A DNA stretch of 64,000 bases from Planctomycetota bacterium (GCA_014237855.1 JABACD010000009.1:1-64000), one strand, 5' to 3'. Positions 25,329 through 34,831 are shown, counted from the first letter of the stretch. The notes: generated by a model not told the origin, from the sequence alone. Translations and numbers: made by a program.

Positions 25329-27365
25329 ATGAATCAACGACTACCCCTTTCCCTTTCCCTCTTGGTTCTCCTCGCGCTGGGGATCAACTGTGGAGGTCAA
25401 GAGTCCATGGATGGCCCCACCGGAGATGGAGCGATCTCTGGACTCGACGGCTACCCCCCCACAGCTCAGCTGGGAGTGCACCAGCAGTTCATTGAGGACC
25501 TCTCGCTCGTCCGACACCCTTCGGATGGCGGTGGGAGTGCACGGATGGTGCTAGCAGATGGCGAGGACGGATCGGTGCGCTGCGGCGAGTACGGCACCTG
25601 GACATTCGAGTACACAGCCGGCCCTCACGGCATCCTTCGAGGTGGCTCGTTGTTCTTGCTCGTTCCGCCCTTCTGGGGCTGGAGCACTCCACAACCAGAC
25701 CACGCTCAGAGACCTGGCTACACAGTGGTCACAACCGAGGATGAGGGGCTGCTCTTGATCTCCCGCACTGTTGACCGAAACCTCATGCAGGTGGAGATCG
25801 ACGGACGTGACATGCTCGAAGGCGAGACCATCCGAATCGTCTACGGCGCTGAGGGCGGAGCAGCCCGTGCAGATGACTACGCAGAACAGAACTCGATGTT
25901 CTACTTCAAGGTTGATGGTGACGGCGACGGAGTCTCACAACTCGTCGATGACCGGCCAGCCATCAAGATCCTTCCCGGACCACCGACCAGGCTGGTAGCC
26001 CACACAGCGAGCACCTCATCACCCGGCGGCCAACTGCGGCTGACCATCGCAGTCCTGGACGCCATGGCCAGCACAGGATGCCAGGTTGAAGGCAGGGTCT
26101 TCCTGCAATCAATCCCCGAAGGCCTCCAGCTCCCAGCTGAGGTTCAGCTGACTGATGCGGACCAGGGAATCGTCCAGGTCCCCTTTATTGCAGGCGGAGC
26201 TGGAACCTACAGGATCGAGGCCAACCTCGTATCGGAGAGCCTGGAAGACAGCTGCACCTCCAATCCCCTCAAGGTCGGGGAGGATCTCCACCCCGTCTTC
26301 TGGGGCGATCTGCATGGCCATTCCAACTACTCCGATGGAACTGGCACCCCCAGACAGTTCTTCGAGTACGCACGCAACGTGGCATCCCTTGACGTCGCTG
26401 TGCTCACGGATCACGATCACTTTGGAGTGCGATTCATGGATGCCACACCGGAGATCTGGGAGGAGATCAAGGCTGAGGTCGAGCGCATCAATGAGCCCGG
26501 TCGCTTTGTCGCGCTGCTGGGCTACGAGTGGACGAGTTGGCTCTACGGGCACAGACATGTCGTCTATTTCGACGGCAGTGGCGAGGTATTCACCTCCGTG
26601 GGAGGAACCACCACCACCCCGGATGAGCTCTGGAATGCTCTTCGCGGCAAGGACGCTCTGACCTTTGCTCACCACTCCGCCGGAGGCCCTGTCGCGACTG
26701 ACTGGAGCTTCGTACCCGATGAACACATCGAACCGGTGACGGAGATCATGAGTGTGCATGGGAGCAGCGAATCGAGCGACTCTCCCTCCAGGATCTACGG
26801 TGCGGTCCGAGGAAACACGGTCCGCGACCAGCTGGATCGCGGCCTGATCTTCGGGTTCATTGGCAGCGGAGACGGACACGATGGGCACCCTGGCCTGGCA
26901 CATCTCTCACCAAATGCCGGATTCCGGCGCACTCGGCCGGATCCACTCAATCGACGGGCAAGTCAGCGCATGGGTAACGGGGGCCTTGCCGCCATCCGTG
27001 CCCTTCGCCTGGAAGAAGAGGCAATCCTGGAGGCCTTCCGCTCTCGAAACGTCTACGCCACGAGCGGCCCGAGAATCTGGATGGATGTGAGCCTCGCTGG
27101 CCATCCCATGGGCAGTCGAATCGCGATCGAGGCGATTGAAGCGGCCTCGGTCCCCCTTGGCTGCCAGATCTCGGGAACTTCCGGCCTGGAGTACGTGGAT
27201 ATCATCCAGAAGGGCAAACCAACCCAGACAGTCCAACTCGAGGGCAAGTTGGATGTAGAGCTGGAGCTCCAAGTTCAGTCCCTGGCTCCGGGCGATTACG
27301 TGTACGTACGCGTGCTACAGAACGATGGAGCACTCGCCTGGTCGAGCCCCTTCTACATCGACTGA
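25329..27365 (+). CDS. DUF3604/PHP-domain lipoprotein
   Basis: A 678-residue exported protein. Signal peptide II ends in LALGINC, giving a lipidated cysteine near residue 22. Residues about 60-310 are beta-rich with no family that I recognise. The PHP-like metallohydrolase domain starts at FWGDLHGHSNYSDGTG (about 324), with the HxH pair H329 and H331, then VAVLTDHDHFGVRFMD, FVALLGYEWTSW, YGHRHVVYF, TFAHHSAG and GDGHDGHPG. These histidine and aspartate clusters are the metal ligands. Proteins of this type are often annotated DUF3604; the substrate is not known, and phosphoesterase action outside the cell is the usual guess. The ATG at 25329 is preceded by GGAGG; a TTG six bases upstream is less likely. 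Confidence 0.85.
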   Translation: MNQRLPLSLSLLVLLALGINCGGQESMDGPTGDGAISGLDGYPPTAQLGVHQQFIEDLSLVRHPSDGGGSARMVLADGEDGSVRCGEYGTWTFEYTAGPHGILRGGSLFLLVPPFWGWSTPQPDHAQRPGYTVVTTEDEGLLLISRTVDRNLMQVEIDGRDMLEGETIRIVYGAEGGAARADDYAEQNSMFYFKVDGDGDGVSQLVDDRPAIKILPGPPTRLVAHTASTSSPGGQLRLTIAVLDAMASTGCQVEGRVFLQSIPEGLQLPAEVQLTDADQGIVQVPFIAGGAGTYRIEANLVSESLEDSCTSNPLKVGEDLHPVFWGDLHGHSNYSDGTGTPRQFFEYARNVASLDVAVLTDHDHFGVRFMDATPEIWEEIKAEVERINEPGRFVALLGYEWTSWLYGHRHVVYFDGSGEVFTSVGGTTTTPDELWNALRGKDALTFAHHSAGGPVATDWSFVPDEHIEPVTEIMSVHGSSESSDSPSRIYGAVRGNTVRDQLDRGLIFGFIGSGDGHDGHPGLAHLSPNAGFRRTRPDPLNRRASQRMGNGGLAAIRALRLEEEAILEAFRSRNVYATSGPRIWMDVSLAGHPMGSRIAIEAIEAASVPLGCQISGTSGLEYVDIIQKGKPTQTVQLEGKLDVELELQVQSLAPGDYVYVRVLQNDGALAWSSPFYID

Positions 27366-27376
27366 CACCGCAGATC

Positions 27377-29383
27377 TCAGGCCGACTTCTTGAACTCGTC
27401 CTGGTTGATCTCGGCGACCTCGACCCGGTTGCGGCCTGAACTCTTGGCAAAGTAGACGGCCTCGTCAGCAGCCTTCAGCAGCCCTTCATAGTCCTGGGTC
27501 TCGGGTGTTCTGCTTGCCACGCCAAAGCTCATGGTCACCGAGTGCTCGTGGCCCTGCCAGAAGATCGGAGCATTCTCGACATCGCGCCTCAGGCGGTCTG
27601 CAGCCATCTTCGCCTGGGCTGCCGTGGTGTTTGCGCAGATGACCACGAACTCCTCCCCGCCGATCCGGCAAACGTCCTCGTCCTCGCGGCACGAGGATCG
27701 CAAGATACTTGCCGCACCCTTGAGAACGGCATCTCCGGCATCATGACCAAAGGTGTCATTCACAGACTTGAAGTGATCGATATCCATCATGACAACCGAC
27801 ACAGGGCGCGATGTGCGGCTCGAGGACTCCCAGGCTTGTGCCAGTCGCTTCATCGCATAGCGTCGATTCGGTAATTCCGTGAGAGGATCAGCCAGGGCTG
27901 CCGAGCGCAACTTTCGGGTGACAACCTGCAGATCCATCATCTGCTTTTGTTGCTTGCGCTTCTCTCTCTCGAGCTCTTTTTGCAGGGTGATTATCCTGCG
28001 GCCCGCGTGGATACGTGCAATCAGAATCCGCGGGTTGAACGGCTTGGTGATGTAATCATCGATACCCGCGTTGAAGGCATTGATCACACTCTCGTCATCA
28101 TTGGTCCCGGTCAGCAGCAAGAAGTAGATCTTCTGCCCAGACGAGATCTTGCGGAGTGCGCGGCACAGCTCGATACCGTCCAGCCCTGGCATTTTCCAAT
28201 CAGCCACAACAAGCTGAGGGCATTCCTTGAGAGCATGCCGCAGGGCCTCATCTCCGTTGGTCGTGGTTGTTACTGAGTGCCCCGCCTTGACGAGGTGATT
28301 CTCCAGTACCTTGAGAGCGACCGGGTCATCATCAACAGTGAGGATTCGGAGAGAGGACTCATTCAGTGCCTGGGAAAGACCACTCGCTGTTTGGCCAAGG
28401 CCTGAATTATCAAGCCTCACGATTCGGGGCACCGCTCCCTCGTCTGCTCTTGCCTTCTCTCTGGCCTTCTCCGCGAGTTCCTCGACGAGTTCGAAGTCCA
28501 TCTGCCTGGTCGTTTGAATTCCGAGGATCTCACCCCACTCTCGCCACTCCTCGGCGGCGTTGTTACATGTGCGCCGAAAGTGCTCCGAGCCGAAGCCGGA
28601 GACGATCTCTAGCTGTGCGAGGTCCCTGGAGAGCTGATCCCACTCCTGAAGCGGCGTATCGACATTGGCGACACAGAGCCTGGCGATCACATCTGCCGCC
28701 CTCAAGAGTTCAGTCAGGGTGTGAATTGCCTTCTGGCTACTTCGAAACTCGCACGCCTCATAGTCGTGAACCGCCCTGGCAAATTCTTCTGGCAGTCCCC
28801 AATCCAGCAACATGCAACCAGCGACGTCGCGATGATTGATCTCGAAACGACTCGACTCAGCTCTGCAGACCTCCTCGGGCCCCAGCAGGTTCGGATCCAT
28901 CAGGATCTCCGCGTAGTGCTCGGGATGGGCGCTCGCCAGAGCAAGTGCACCGACCCCGGAGAGAAGTCCGAGGATGTACATCTCCGCAGGAACCCCACGC
29001 ATCATGACGGAACTCAGATGTTGGCCTGCAACGGCCCGCGCCAGAGAAAGCGACCAGTAGCGCTCGTAGTCGAAAGCTGCGCAGGAGTTCGATCCATTGG
29101 AGGGCACCAGCGAAAGGCCTAGCGCGACATTTCGTACCGTGCGGATTCCTAGCCGAACGGTTGCCTCGGCAACCGTGGTGATCGGCTCCAGCGAGCCAGA
29201 CTCAGCAGAGTTAGCAAGCTTCAAGAGTCGGCCCGTGAGCGCCGAGTCGGCCGAGATCGCCTGACCAATTTCTTCGGTCGAGTAATCATCGCCCTGCGTC
29301 AGGCGGAGAATTTGCATTCCAACTCCAGAGGGAGAAGGAAGCTTGCCCGTCATGCGCAGCTCTTCAAAGGTCTGATTGATCAT
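27377..29383 (-). CDS. HDOD-REC-GGDEF signalling protein (diguanylate cyclase)
   Basis: A 668-residue cytoplasmic protein with three modules. About 10-215 is an HDOD domain (LPSPSGVGMQILRLTQ, SADSALTGRLLKLANSA, VRLGIRTVRNVALGLSL), which acts in signal output or protein interaction. About 345-460 is a receiver: D351-D353 acidic pocket, phosphoacceptor D395 in VVADWKMPG, T425 and K447. About 495-655 is a GGDEF domain with an intact GGEEF (575-579), so it should make cyclic di-GMP. The product-inhibition I-site reads RxxE rather than RxxD, so feedback control may be weak. The gene follows an Hpt gene on the same strand by 67 bases, suggesting that Hpt passes phosphate to this receiver. Confidence 0.93.
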   Translation of the reverse strand: MINQTFEELRMTGKLPSPSGVGMQILRLTQGDDYSTEEIGQAISADSALTGRLLKLANSAESGSLEPITTVAEATVRLGIRTVRNVALGLSLVPSNGSNSCAAFDYERYWSLSLARAVAGQHLSSVMMRGVPAEMYILGLLSGVGALALASAHPEHYAEILMDPNLLGPEEVCRAESSRFEINHRDVAGCMLLDWGLPEEFARAVHDYEACEFRSSQKAIHTLTELLRAADVIARLCVANVDTPLQEWDQLSRDLAQLEIVSGFGSEHFRRTCNNAAEEWREWGEILGIQTTRQMDFELVEELAEKAREKARADEGAVPRIVRLDNSGLGQTASGLSQALNESSLRILTVDDDPVALKVLENHLVKAGHSVTTTTNGDEALRHALKECPQLVVADWKMPGLDGIELCRALRKISSGQKIYFLLLTGTNDDESVINAFNAGIDDYITKPFNPRILIARIHAGRRIITLQKELEREKRKQQKQMMDLQVVTRKLRSAALADPLTELPNRRYAMKRLAQAWESSSRTSRPVSVVMMDIDHFKSVNDTFGHDAGDAVLKGAASILRSSCREDEDVCRIGGEEFVVICANTTAAQAKMAADRLRRDVENAPIFWQGHEHSVTMSFGVASRTPETQDYEGLLKAADEAVYFAKSSGRNRVEVAEINQDEFKKSA

Positions 29384-29397
29384 GTTGTGGGGATCAC

Positions 29398-29414
29398 TGG
29401 TCCCAAAGGGACCA
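29398..29414 (-). terminator. Hairpin between Hpt and HDOD-REC-GGDEF genes
   Basis: TGGTCCC and GGGACCA form a perfect 7-bp stem with an AAA loop in the 67-base gap. There is no U-run; it may attenuate or protect the message rather than end it. Confidence 0.4.
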
Positions 29415-29450
29415 CCGTTAGTCAGGCGCGGGGAAGTTGGCTAACAGTTC

Positions 29451-29810
29451 CTAGTTGATCTGACGTAGTGCCCGCTTCAGGTCTCCAAAGGCATCCTGGC
29501 AAACTATCGTGAGGCGGCGGTACTCCTCGCGATTCATCTCTCGAGCGGCGCACTCCATTGCAAGACAGACCCTGCTCAGAAGGACACCACCAATATTCGC
29601 CGACGATGACTTCAGGGTATGAGCCGAGCGCTGCATGACATCAAGGTCTTCGCAGTCCAGTGATCGAAGCATCTCCGTGAGGAGCCGAGGTGCATCGTCC
29701 AGGTAGAGCTCGATTATCTCCATCAGTAGCTCGGGCTCATCACTGCCTCCGAGCTCTCGAAGGCCCTCGATGACCTTTGCATCCAGGACGATCTCTTTGT
29801 AGTCGTTCAT
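29451..29810 (-). CDS. Hpt phosphotransfer protein
   Basis: A 119-residue protein made of a single histidine phosphotransfer domain. The phosphorylated residue is H64 in RSAHTLKSSSANIGG. The helix before it (ELLMEIIELYLDDAPRLLTEM) matches the four-helix Hpt bundle. It transfers phosphate between receivers in a phosphorelay. No hybrid histidine kinase is nearby; the receiver-bearing cyclase downstream is the obvious partner. Confidence 0.93.
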   Translation of the reverse strand: MNDYKEIVLDAKVIEGLRELGGSDEPELLMEIIELYLDDAPRLLTEMLRSLDCEDLDVMQRSAHTLKSSSANIGGVLLSRVCLAMECAAREMNREEYRRLTIVCQDAFGDLKRALRQIN

Positions 29811-30193
29811 CGTTGGGTAGGGGTATTAGCTGCACCGCTCTACTTCTCAGCCATTCATGCGCATCAGTAAGGGCCTTGGTATCCAGTTGTGAAAATGCTT
29901 GGACACCAAGCTCGCGACATCAGGACGGAAGCCGGTCTCGATCAGTACTTCGGGCCGTTTGGGAGGCGAACCTTTGCCAAATGTCCACATCCCGAACATC
30001 ATCCAGGAAGCGAATGGGGCCGTGATTGCCCCAGAAAGGGCGAAAGCCTTCTCCAGAAGGAATCCAACCCTGCAAGCCTCAACTCAGCAATGGAGAGGGG
30101 CCCAGACCACGGTCGAAACCGCAATTTGAGCCCCAGAGGAGAGAGTTCTATTGATCCACGCTCTCAAGAGCCCCCGCTGGGGGAGCCTCAGAG
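29811..30193. other. Intergenic region between the sigma factor and Hpt genes
   Basis: No gene supported. CCCCC (30171-30175) and GGGGG (30179-30183) with a 3-base loop form a short GC hairpin just after the sigma-factor stop and may terminate it. The remainder should hold the Hpt promoter; no consensus elements are recognised. Confidence 0.4.
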
Positions 30194-31351
30194 CTAGAGG
30201 AGATAAGGATCCACCGCTTTTCTTAGACCAGGAGTGTTCATTTTCGAGATGGCCCTGACCTGAATCTGGCGCACCCTCTCGAGGCTGACCCCGAGAAGTG
30301 CGGCGATTTCAGCGAGGGTGTGCTCACGCCCCTCATTGAGGCCGAAACGCAACCCAATCACGTACCTCTCACGCTCGCTGAGTCGGTCCAGGGCCATCTC
30401 GACGCCATCCTCGATGGAAATATCTTCCATGCTGGCTCTGTACAGCCCCTCGTCATCGTCCGTGGTGAGAGTCTCCCTGAGACTCAAGCCATCGTCCTCC
30501 GAACTCCCGAAGGAAGCATCGATCGATTGAGTGGATCGAATGGCGCCCAGGGCTGATTGAACGATCTTCTCGCCCAGATCAGCTTCCTTGGCAATTTCCT
30601 TCACGGAGTGGGGCGCATCTCCAAGCCGCTCGACTGCATCTCGAACATGCTTCATCGCCTTCTGGAGATAGACGGGTACACGAACGGTGTTCCCGAAGTT
30701 GTAGAGAAAGCTCCTGAAGGCCTGGTTGAGCCAGTGCACAGCATAAGTTCTGAACAACAGGCCACGTCGCCAGTCGAATCCATCGGCCGCTCTGAACAGA
30801 ACTGAGGCTCCCTCCTGGATCAAGTCCATGCGGCTGACGCGAAGGTGTGCATAGCGCTCCACGTTCACGAGCACCAGGTAGAGGTTTCGCTCGACAAGCT
30901 CGGTGCGCAATGCGTGCAACTCCGTCCAGCGACACAGGACCTCCTCAGGAAAACCCGGCTGAACTCCCAGGTTGGAAGCAGAAGCTGCTGCAGCGGTTGG
31001 GAGTCGCCCAGCCAGGTCCTCTGGATCAATGCCTGAGCGCTCGAGAGCGCGATCGAAGCGGACCCTTGCAAACTCCATACGCCGGGCAAGACTGGCTTCC
31101 GACTCGCGATCCTGAATGAGGATCCGATCGACCTCCAGCCTGAACTGCTCCTCGATGGAGTTCGCCTTTCCCCCTCGTTCTGATCTGGGCTCGCCATACC
31201 AGGACTCGCTATCAAGAATCTCAAGGGCCAGGCCCGCGTGATCAATCTCTGTAACCAGGTCCTGCAATCCCTGGTCGTAATCCGCCGAAGAATTCAGAAG
31301 GGCGTTCAGCCTAGAGTCGAGATCAGTCTGCTTCAGGATGGTTTGCTTCAC
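30194..31351 (-). CDS. Divergent sigma-70 family RNA polymerase sigma factor
   Basis: A 385-residue sigma factor with regions 2, 3 and 4. Residues 1-120 are not like region 1 of RpoD and are unassigned. Region 2 is ELVERNLYLVLVNVERYAHLRVSRMDLIQEG, GFDWRRGLLFRTYAVHWLNQAFRSF; the aromatic melting motif differs from the usual TYATWWIRQAI, so promoter recognition may be altered. Region 3 has HSVKEIAKEADLGEKIV and SIDASFG. Region 4 has ALDRLSERERYVIGLRFGL and the HTH HTLAEIAALLGVSLERVRQIQVRAISKM. The start is GTG at 31351 with GGAGA about nine bases upstream. It is an alternative (group 2/3-like) sigma factor. Its neighbours are cyclic di-GMP signalling genes. Confidence 0.92.
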   Translation of the reverse strand: MKQTILKQTDLDSRLNALLNSSADYDQGLQDLVTEIDHAGLALEILDSESWYGEPRSERGGKANSIEEQFRLEVDRILIQDRESEASLARRMEFARVRFDRALERSGIDPEDLAGRLPTAAAASASNLGVQPGFPEEVLCRWTELHALRTELVERNLYLVLVNVERYAHLRVSRMDLIQEGASVLFRAADGFDWRRGLLFRTYAVHWLNQAFRSFLYNFGNTVRVPVYLQKAMKHVRDAVERLGDAPHSVKEIAKEADLGEKIVQSALGAIRSTQSIDASFGSSEDDGLSLRETLTTDDDEGLYRASMEDISIEDGVEMALDRLSERERYVIGLRFGLNEGREHTLAEIAALLGVSLERVRQIQVRAISKMNTPGLRKAVDPYLL

Positions 31352-31957
31352 GGTGTGGTCTCCAATCGAAGTGGCCCCTTGAGACCTGGGACCGCCTTCG
31401 GTGAGTCGGACTGTGCTTCGCGGGGAGCCCGCAAGGCGCTGTGCGAAGGTGAAATTGGATCGAGACCGCTCCTTGTTCCAAAGGAGCTGGGGTGAACGGA
31501 TCTTGAGAATCCTTCCTCCCCAATTAATTCGCGCCTGTTGGCGCTCTCTCTTGCTTGTATTCGTATCGAACCGCCTGCCGGATTCGGCCGAGGGGGAGGC
31601 TTCCAGGTGCCTCCCCGAGAAGTGGGAAGAGCCGAGGCCAACCCCCCCTGCCGTGGCGAGGTCAGGCGCTCCCGCCCGGACCGATCATCTGCCGAGATCG
31701 GCTACAGGGCCTACGGGGAACAGCCTGTGAAGTTGGCTGCCAGGGTCCTCTTCCCCGACCAGGAATAGACCTGGCCATGGTCGATTACCCCGGGGAATCC
31801 CCTGGAACTACTCGGTAACTTGAATATTCCTAAATAGGAACTTGAGACCTTTGAAACCTCTGGTCAGGGCCCTGGTGCCTGCCTTCCTCGGTAAAAGTAA
31901 GACGCGACGGCGGGCGCCAGGACCCGCAGGCAATTTGGCGGATTCCCTAGATTGACA
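31352..31957. other. Long non-coding gap upstream of the sigma factor gene
   Basis: About 600 bases with no supported gene. It should contain the sigma-factor leader. The distinct element is an AT-rich palindrome, TTCCTA (31827-31832), AA, TAGGAA (31835-31840), flanked by two copies of ACTTGA; it could be an operator or promoter core. No riboswitch family is recognised. Confidence 0.35.
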
Positions 31958-32036
31958 TGAGAGCCCCCCAACTCGGCATTGCCGGGCCGGGGGGCTCTCA
32001 GATGCTCCCGGATCGAGAGGGCCATCTCTGGCCCTC
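31958..32036 (-). terminator. Double hairpin downstream of the acyl-CoA dehydrogenase gene
   Basis: TGAGAGCCCCCC (31958-31969) pairs perfectly with GGGGGGCTCTCA (31989-32000), a 12-bp stem. A second perfect 8-bp stem, GAGGGCCA (32017-32024) and TGGCCCTC (32029-32036) with a 4-base loop, lies 8 bases after the dehydrogenase stop codon. U-runs are short, as is common in GC-rich genomes. Confidence 0.65.
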
Positions 32037-32043
32037 CCTGTTC

Positions 32044-33288
32044 TCAGGTGTTGTGGTTCTCGACTGCCTGGCCCGGCTCTGCGTAGGTCAGCTGGGTCTC
32101 CTGCGGGATGTACTCATTGAGGTGCTCCAGAGAGCCCGCTGCGCGGATCAGGTGACGGGCAATCACCATTCGCTGAACCTGATTCGTCCCCTCATAGATT
32201 TGCAATATCTTTGCGTCTCTGAAGAACTTGGCAATCGGGTAGTCCTCCATGAATCCGTAACCACCAAAGACCTGCACCGCATCAGTGGCCACCTTCATGG
32301 CCACATCCGTGGAGAAGCACTTGGCCATGGCTGCGAGCTTCGAGTTTGTCACATCAGTTGGATTGCTGTCGATACCTGCGGCTGCTCGATAGACCAGCCA
32401 GCGAGCCGCTTCGGTCCCCATGGCCATGTCCGCCAGCATCGCCTGAACCATCTGATGAGAAGAGATAGGTGCACCAAACTGCTTGCGTCGGTTCGAATAA
32501 GCGATTGCAAGATCGAGAGCTCCCTGGGCCGCCCCTACCGCCTGAGCTGCGACCCCCGGTCGGGCGTAGTCAAGCGTTGCCATGGCGTGCTTGAACCCCA
32601 TACCCAGTCGACCCCCGATCAGGTTCCTCTTGGGAACTCGGACATTGTCGAAGTGGGTCTCCACCACGGGGACGCAGCGAATCCCCATCTTGTCCTCAAC
32701 CTTCTTGACCTCGAACCCGGGAGTGCCCTTCTCGACAACTATGGCGCTGATGCGGCGTGACTTCGAGGAAGGGTCAGTCACGCAGAACACCGAGTAGATG
32801 TCTGCAACCCCGCCGTTCGTCGTCCACTTCTTCTCACCGTTGATTATGTAGTCATCGCCGTCTTCCACGGCAGTTACGGACAATCCCTGGGCGTCCGAAC
32901 CTGCGTATTTCTCGGACAGGCAAAAGGCAACCATCTTGTCCCCATTGGCGATTGCAGGTAACCACTCCTGCTTTTGCTCTTCCGTCCCACCAAGGATGAT
33001 CGGGAAGGAGCCAAGGGCGTTGACCGCAAAGGCCACTCCAAAACCCGAGTCTGCCTGGGCCAGCTGCTCCGTGACACGTGCAAGAGCCAGGATTCCAGCT
33101 CCATTGCCGCCGTACTCCTCTGGGATGAATGTCCGAAACAAGCCGGCCGAGCCAACGGCTCGAGCAGCGTCAAAGTTGTACTCCTGAGCTTTGTCGTACT
33201 TGGCCGCGAAGGGGCGCACGTGCTCATCTGCGATCTTGCGGGCGGTCTTGGCGAGTTCCTCGGCCTGTTCGCTGAAGACAATGTTCAT
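32044..33288 (-). CDS. Acyl-CoA dehydrogenase
   Basis: A 414-residue FAD enzyme that oxidises acyl-CoA to the 2,3-enoyl-CoA. Domains are in order: the N-terminal helical domain (1-120), the beta-domain with MVAFCLSEKYAGSDAQG and INGEKKWTTNGG (FAD and substrate contacts), and the C-terminal helical domain with RKQFGAPISSHQMVQAMLADM. The catalytic glutamate is in ILQIYEGTNQVQRMVIARHL. Length is slightly above the usual 380-390 because of a C-terminal tail. Chain-length specificity cannot be told. It is transcribed alone and ends at a double hairpin. Confidence 0.95.
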   Translation of the reverse strand: MNIVFSEQAEELAKTARKIADEHVRPFAAKYDKAQEYNFDAARAVGSAGLFRTFIPEEYGGNGAGILALARVTEQLAQADSGFGVAFAVNALGSFPIILGGTEEQKQEWLPAIANGDKMVAFCLSEKYAGSDAQGLSVTAVEDGDDYIINGEKKWTTNGGVADIYSVFCVTDPSSKSRRISAIVVEKGTPGFEVKKVEDKMGIRCVPVVETHFDNVRVPKRNLIGGRLGMGFKHAMATLDYARPGVAAQAVGAAQGALDLAIAYSNRRKQFGAPISSHQMVQAMLADMAMGTEAARWLVYRAAAGIDSNPTDVTNSKLAAMAKCFSTDVAMKVATDAVQVFGGYGFMEDYPIAKFFRDAKILQIYEGTNQVQRMVIARHLIRAAGSLEHLNEYIPQETQLTYAEPGQAVENHNT

Positions 33289-33628
33289 GAGAGGGCTTCT
33301 TGGGGTCGATTTTGGAGGATCGAGTCAGGGTGACTGAGCCTGCAACGCGCAATGGGTGTCCATTCCTGGACAGCGGGATGACTGCTCGGAGCCAAGCGCA
33401 GCTGCCATGGCCGGTACTCAACCGCGCCATGCGCCAGCAGCCACCCAGCGGCCCCTTTGCAATTGCGGGAGTATAGCGAACCGACCCCGGCAGTTGGCCT
33501 GTGAAGGCTTTCGAGACAGAATAGAGGCCGTCCATCGAGGGAATTCCAAAGCGGCCTGGTATCCCGGGCCTCCATTGCACCGTCTGGACGAGTTCGAGAA
33601 TTCATCCAGGCCATCCCCCAGCAACCCA
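33289..33628. other. Divergent intergenic region (acyl-CoA dehydrogenase / dGTPase-like gene)
   Basis: No gene supported. It holds promoters for both directions. A perfect inverted repeat, TGTCCA (33357-33362), TTCC, TGGACA (33367-33372), lies about 70 bases upstream of the dehydrogenase start and could be an operator. Confidence 0.35.
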
Positions 33629-34831
33629 ATGACTCCTGGCTCCCCTCTTATCAACCGCACAACCAAGGAGCAGGCAGAGCGCACCTTGCTGGCCCCCCAT
33701 GCATCTTTCAGCCAGGACTCCAGGGGCCGCTGCTTTCTCGAGACTGAGGATCCCCTGCGCACCTGCTGGGAACGAGACCGAGACCGGATCCTGCACTGCA
33801 CTGCCTTCCGGCGGCTGATGTACAAGACTCAGGTCTTCATCAATCGGCAGGCCGATCACCAGCGCACACGTCTATCACACAGCCTCGAAGTGGCTCAGGT
33901 TGCCAGGGCTGTCGGAAACGCCCTGGCACTCAACGAGCCCCTGCTGGAAGCAATCGCCCTGGCCCACGACATCGGGCATCCTCCCTTTGGGCACAGGGGC
34001 GAAGACGCACTTGACGAGCTGATGGCCGACTTTGGAGGCTTTCGTCACAATGCCCAGGTCCTCCGTGTTGTTGATCGCCTGGAGCGCCGTCACCCCGACT
34101 ACATGGGATTGAATCTCACTCGCGAGGTGCGCGAAGCCCTTCTCAAGCACGAGAAGGACGATGACTGGCCGGACGAGTTTCGTCCCAAGGCCCGGCAAGC
34201 CTTGCTCGAAGCTCAGGTCGTCGATCTGGCCGACTCCACGGCCTACAACATGCACGACATTCAGGATGGTCTGGCCAACGGCATCTTCGATGATGCCGCC
34301 ATCGAATCGGGGAGCGTTCTCTGGGCACGGGCTACCGAGGAGGTACGGGACCGGCACCCCGGCTTCCTCGAAAGTAGCGACGACTACAATCTAAGACGGC
34401 AGAGAATCTCCAATCAGCTCTTCGGTCTCTGCATCGACGATCTGATCCAGACCTCCCACCAGAACCTCAAGAGCTCTGGTGTTGATTCCAGCGAGGGAGC
34501 CCGGAGTCTTCCCCAAATGCAAGTCCGGCACTCTCAGGAACTTCACAAGGAGGTCGGTGAGCTCCAGAGATTCCTCTGGCAGAGGGTCTATCAGAATGAG
34601 TACTTGCAGGACTTCTCGCGCTACGCCAGAGAGATTCTCGAGGTGCTCTTCAAGTCCTATGTCTCCCGTCCCGAAGAGATGGCAGCCTGGTACACCGGGC
34701 TGATCGATGAGCAGGGGGCCGAGCGCTCTGTCTGCGACTATCTGGCCGGAATGACCGACCGCTTCGCCGAGCAGGAGTACGAACGCCTTGTGGGCAGGGC
34801 CCCTCAGCCGGCTTATCCCATCAGAAGCTGA
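33629..34831 (+). CDS. dgt: Deoxyguanosinetriphosphate triphosphohydrolase-like protein
   Basis: A 400-residue HD-superfamily enzyme that cleaves dNTPs to deoxynucleoside and triphosphate. DRILHCTAFRRLMYKTQVF is the family signature. Metal ligands are in RLSHSLEVAQV and LAHDIGHPPFGHRGEDAL, with D in VDLADSTAYNMHDIQDGL. The ATG at 33629 gives MTPGSPLINRTT; the open frame upstream of it has poor coding character. It is followed after 44 bases by the DAHP synthase gene. Confidence 0.93.
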   Translation: MTPGSPLINRTTKEQAERTLLAPHASFSQDSRGRCFLETEDPLRTCWERDRDRILHCTAFRRLMYKTQVFINRQADHQRTRLSHSLEVAQVARAVGNALALNEPLLEAIALAHDIGHPPFGHRGEDALDELMADFGGFRHNAQVLRVVDRLERRHPDYMGLNLTREVREALLKHEKDDDWPDEFRPKARQALLEAQVVDLADSTAYNMHDIQDGLANGIFDDAAIESGSVLWARATEEVRDRHPGFLESSDDYNLRRQRISNQLFGLCIDDLIQTSHQNLKSSGVDSSEGARSLPQMQVRHSQELHKEVGELQRFLWQRVYQNEYLQDFSRYAREILEVLFKSYVSRPEEMAAWYTGLIDEQGAERSVCDYLAGMTDRFAEQEYERLVGRAPQPAYPIRS

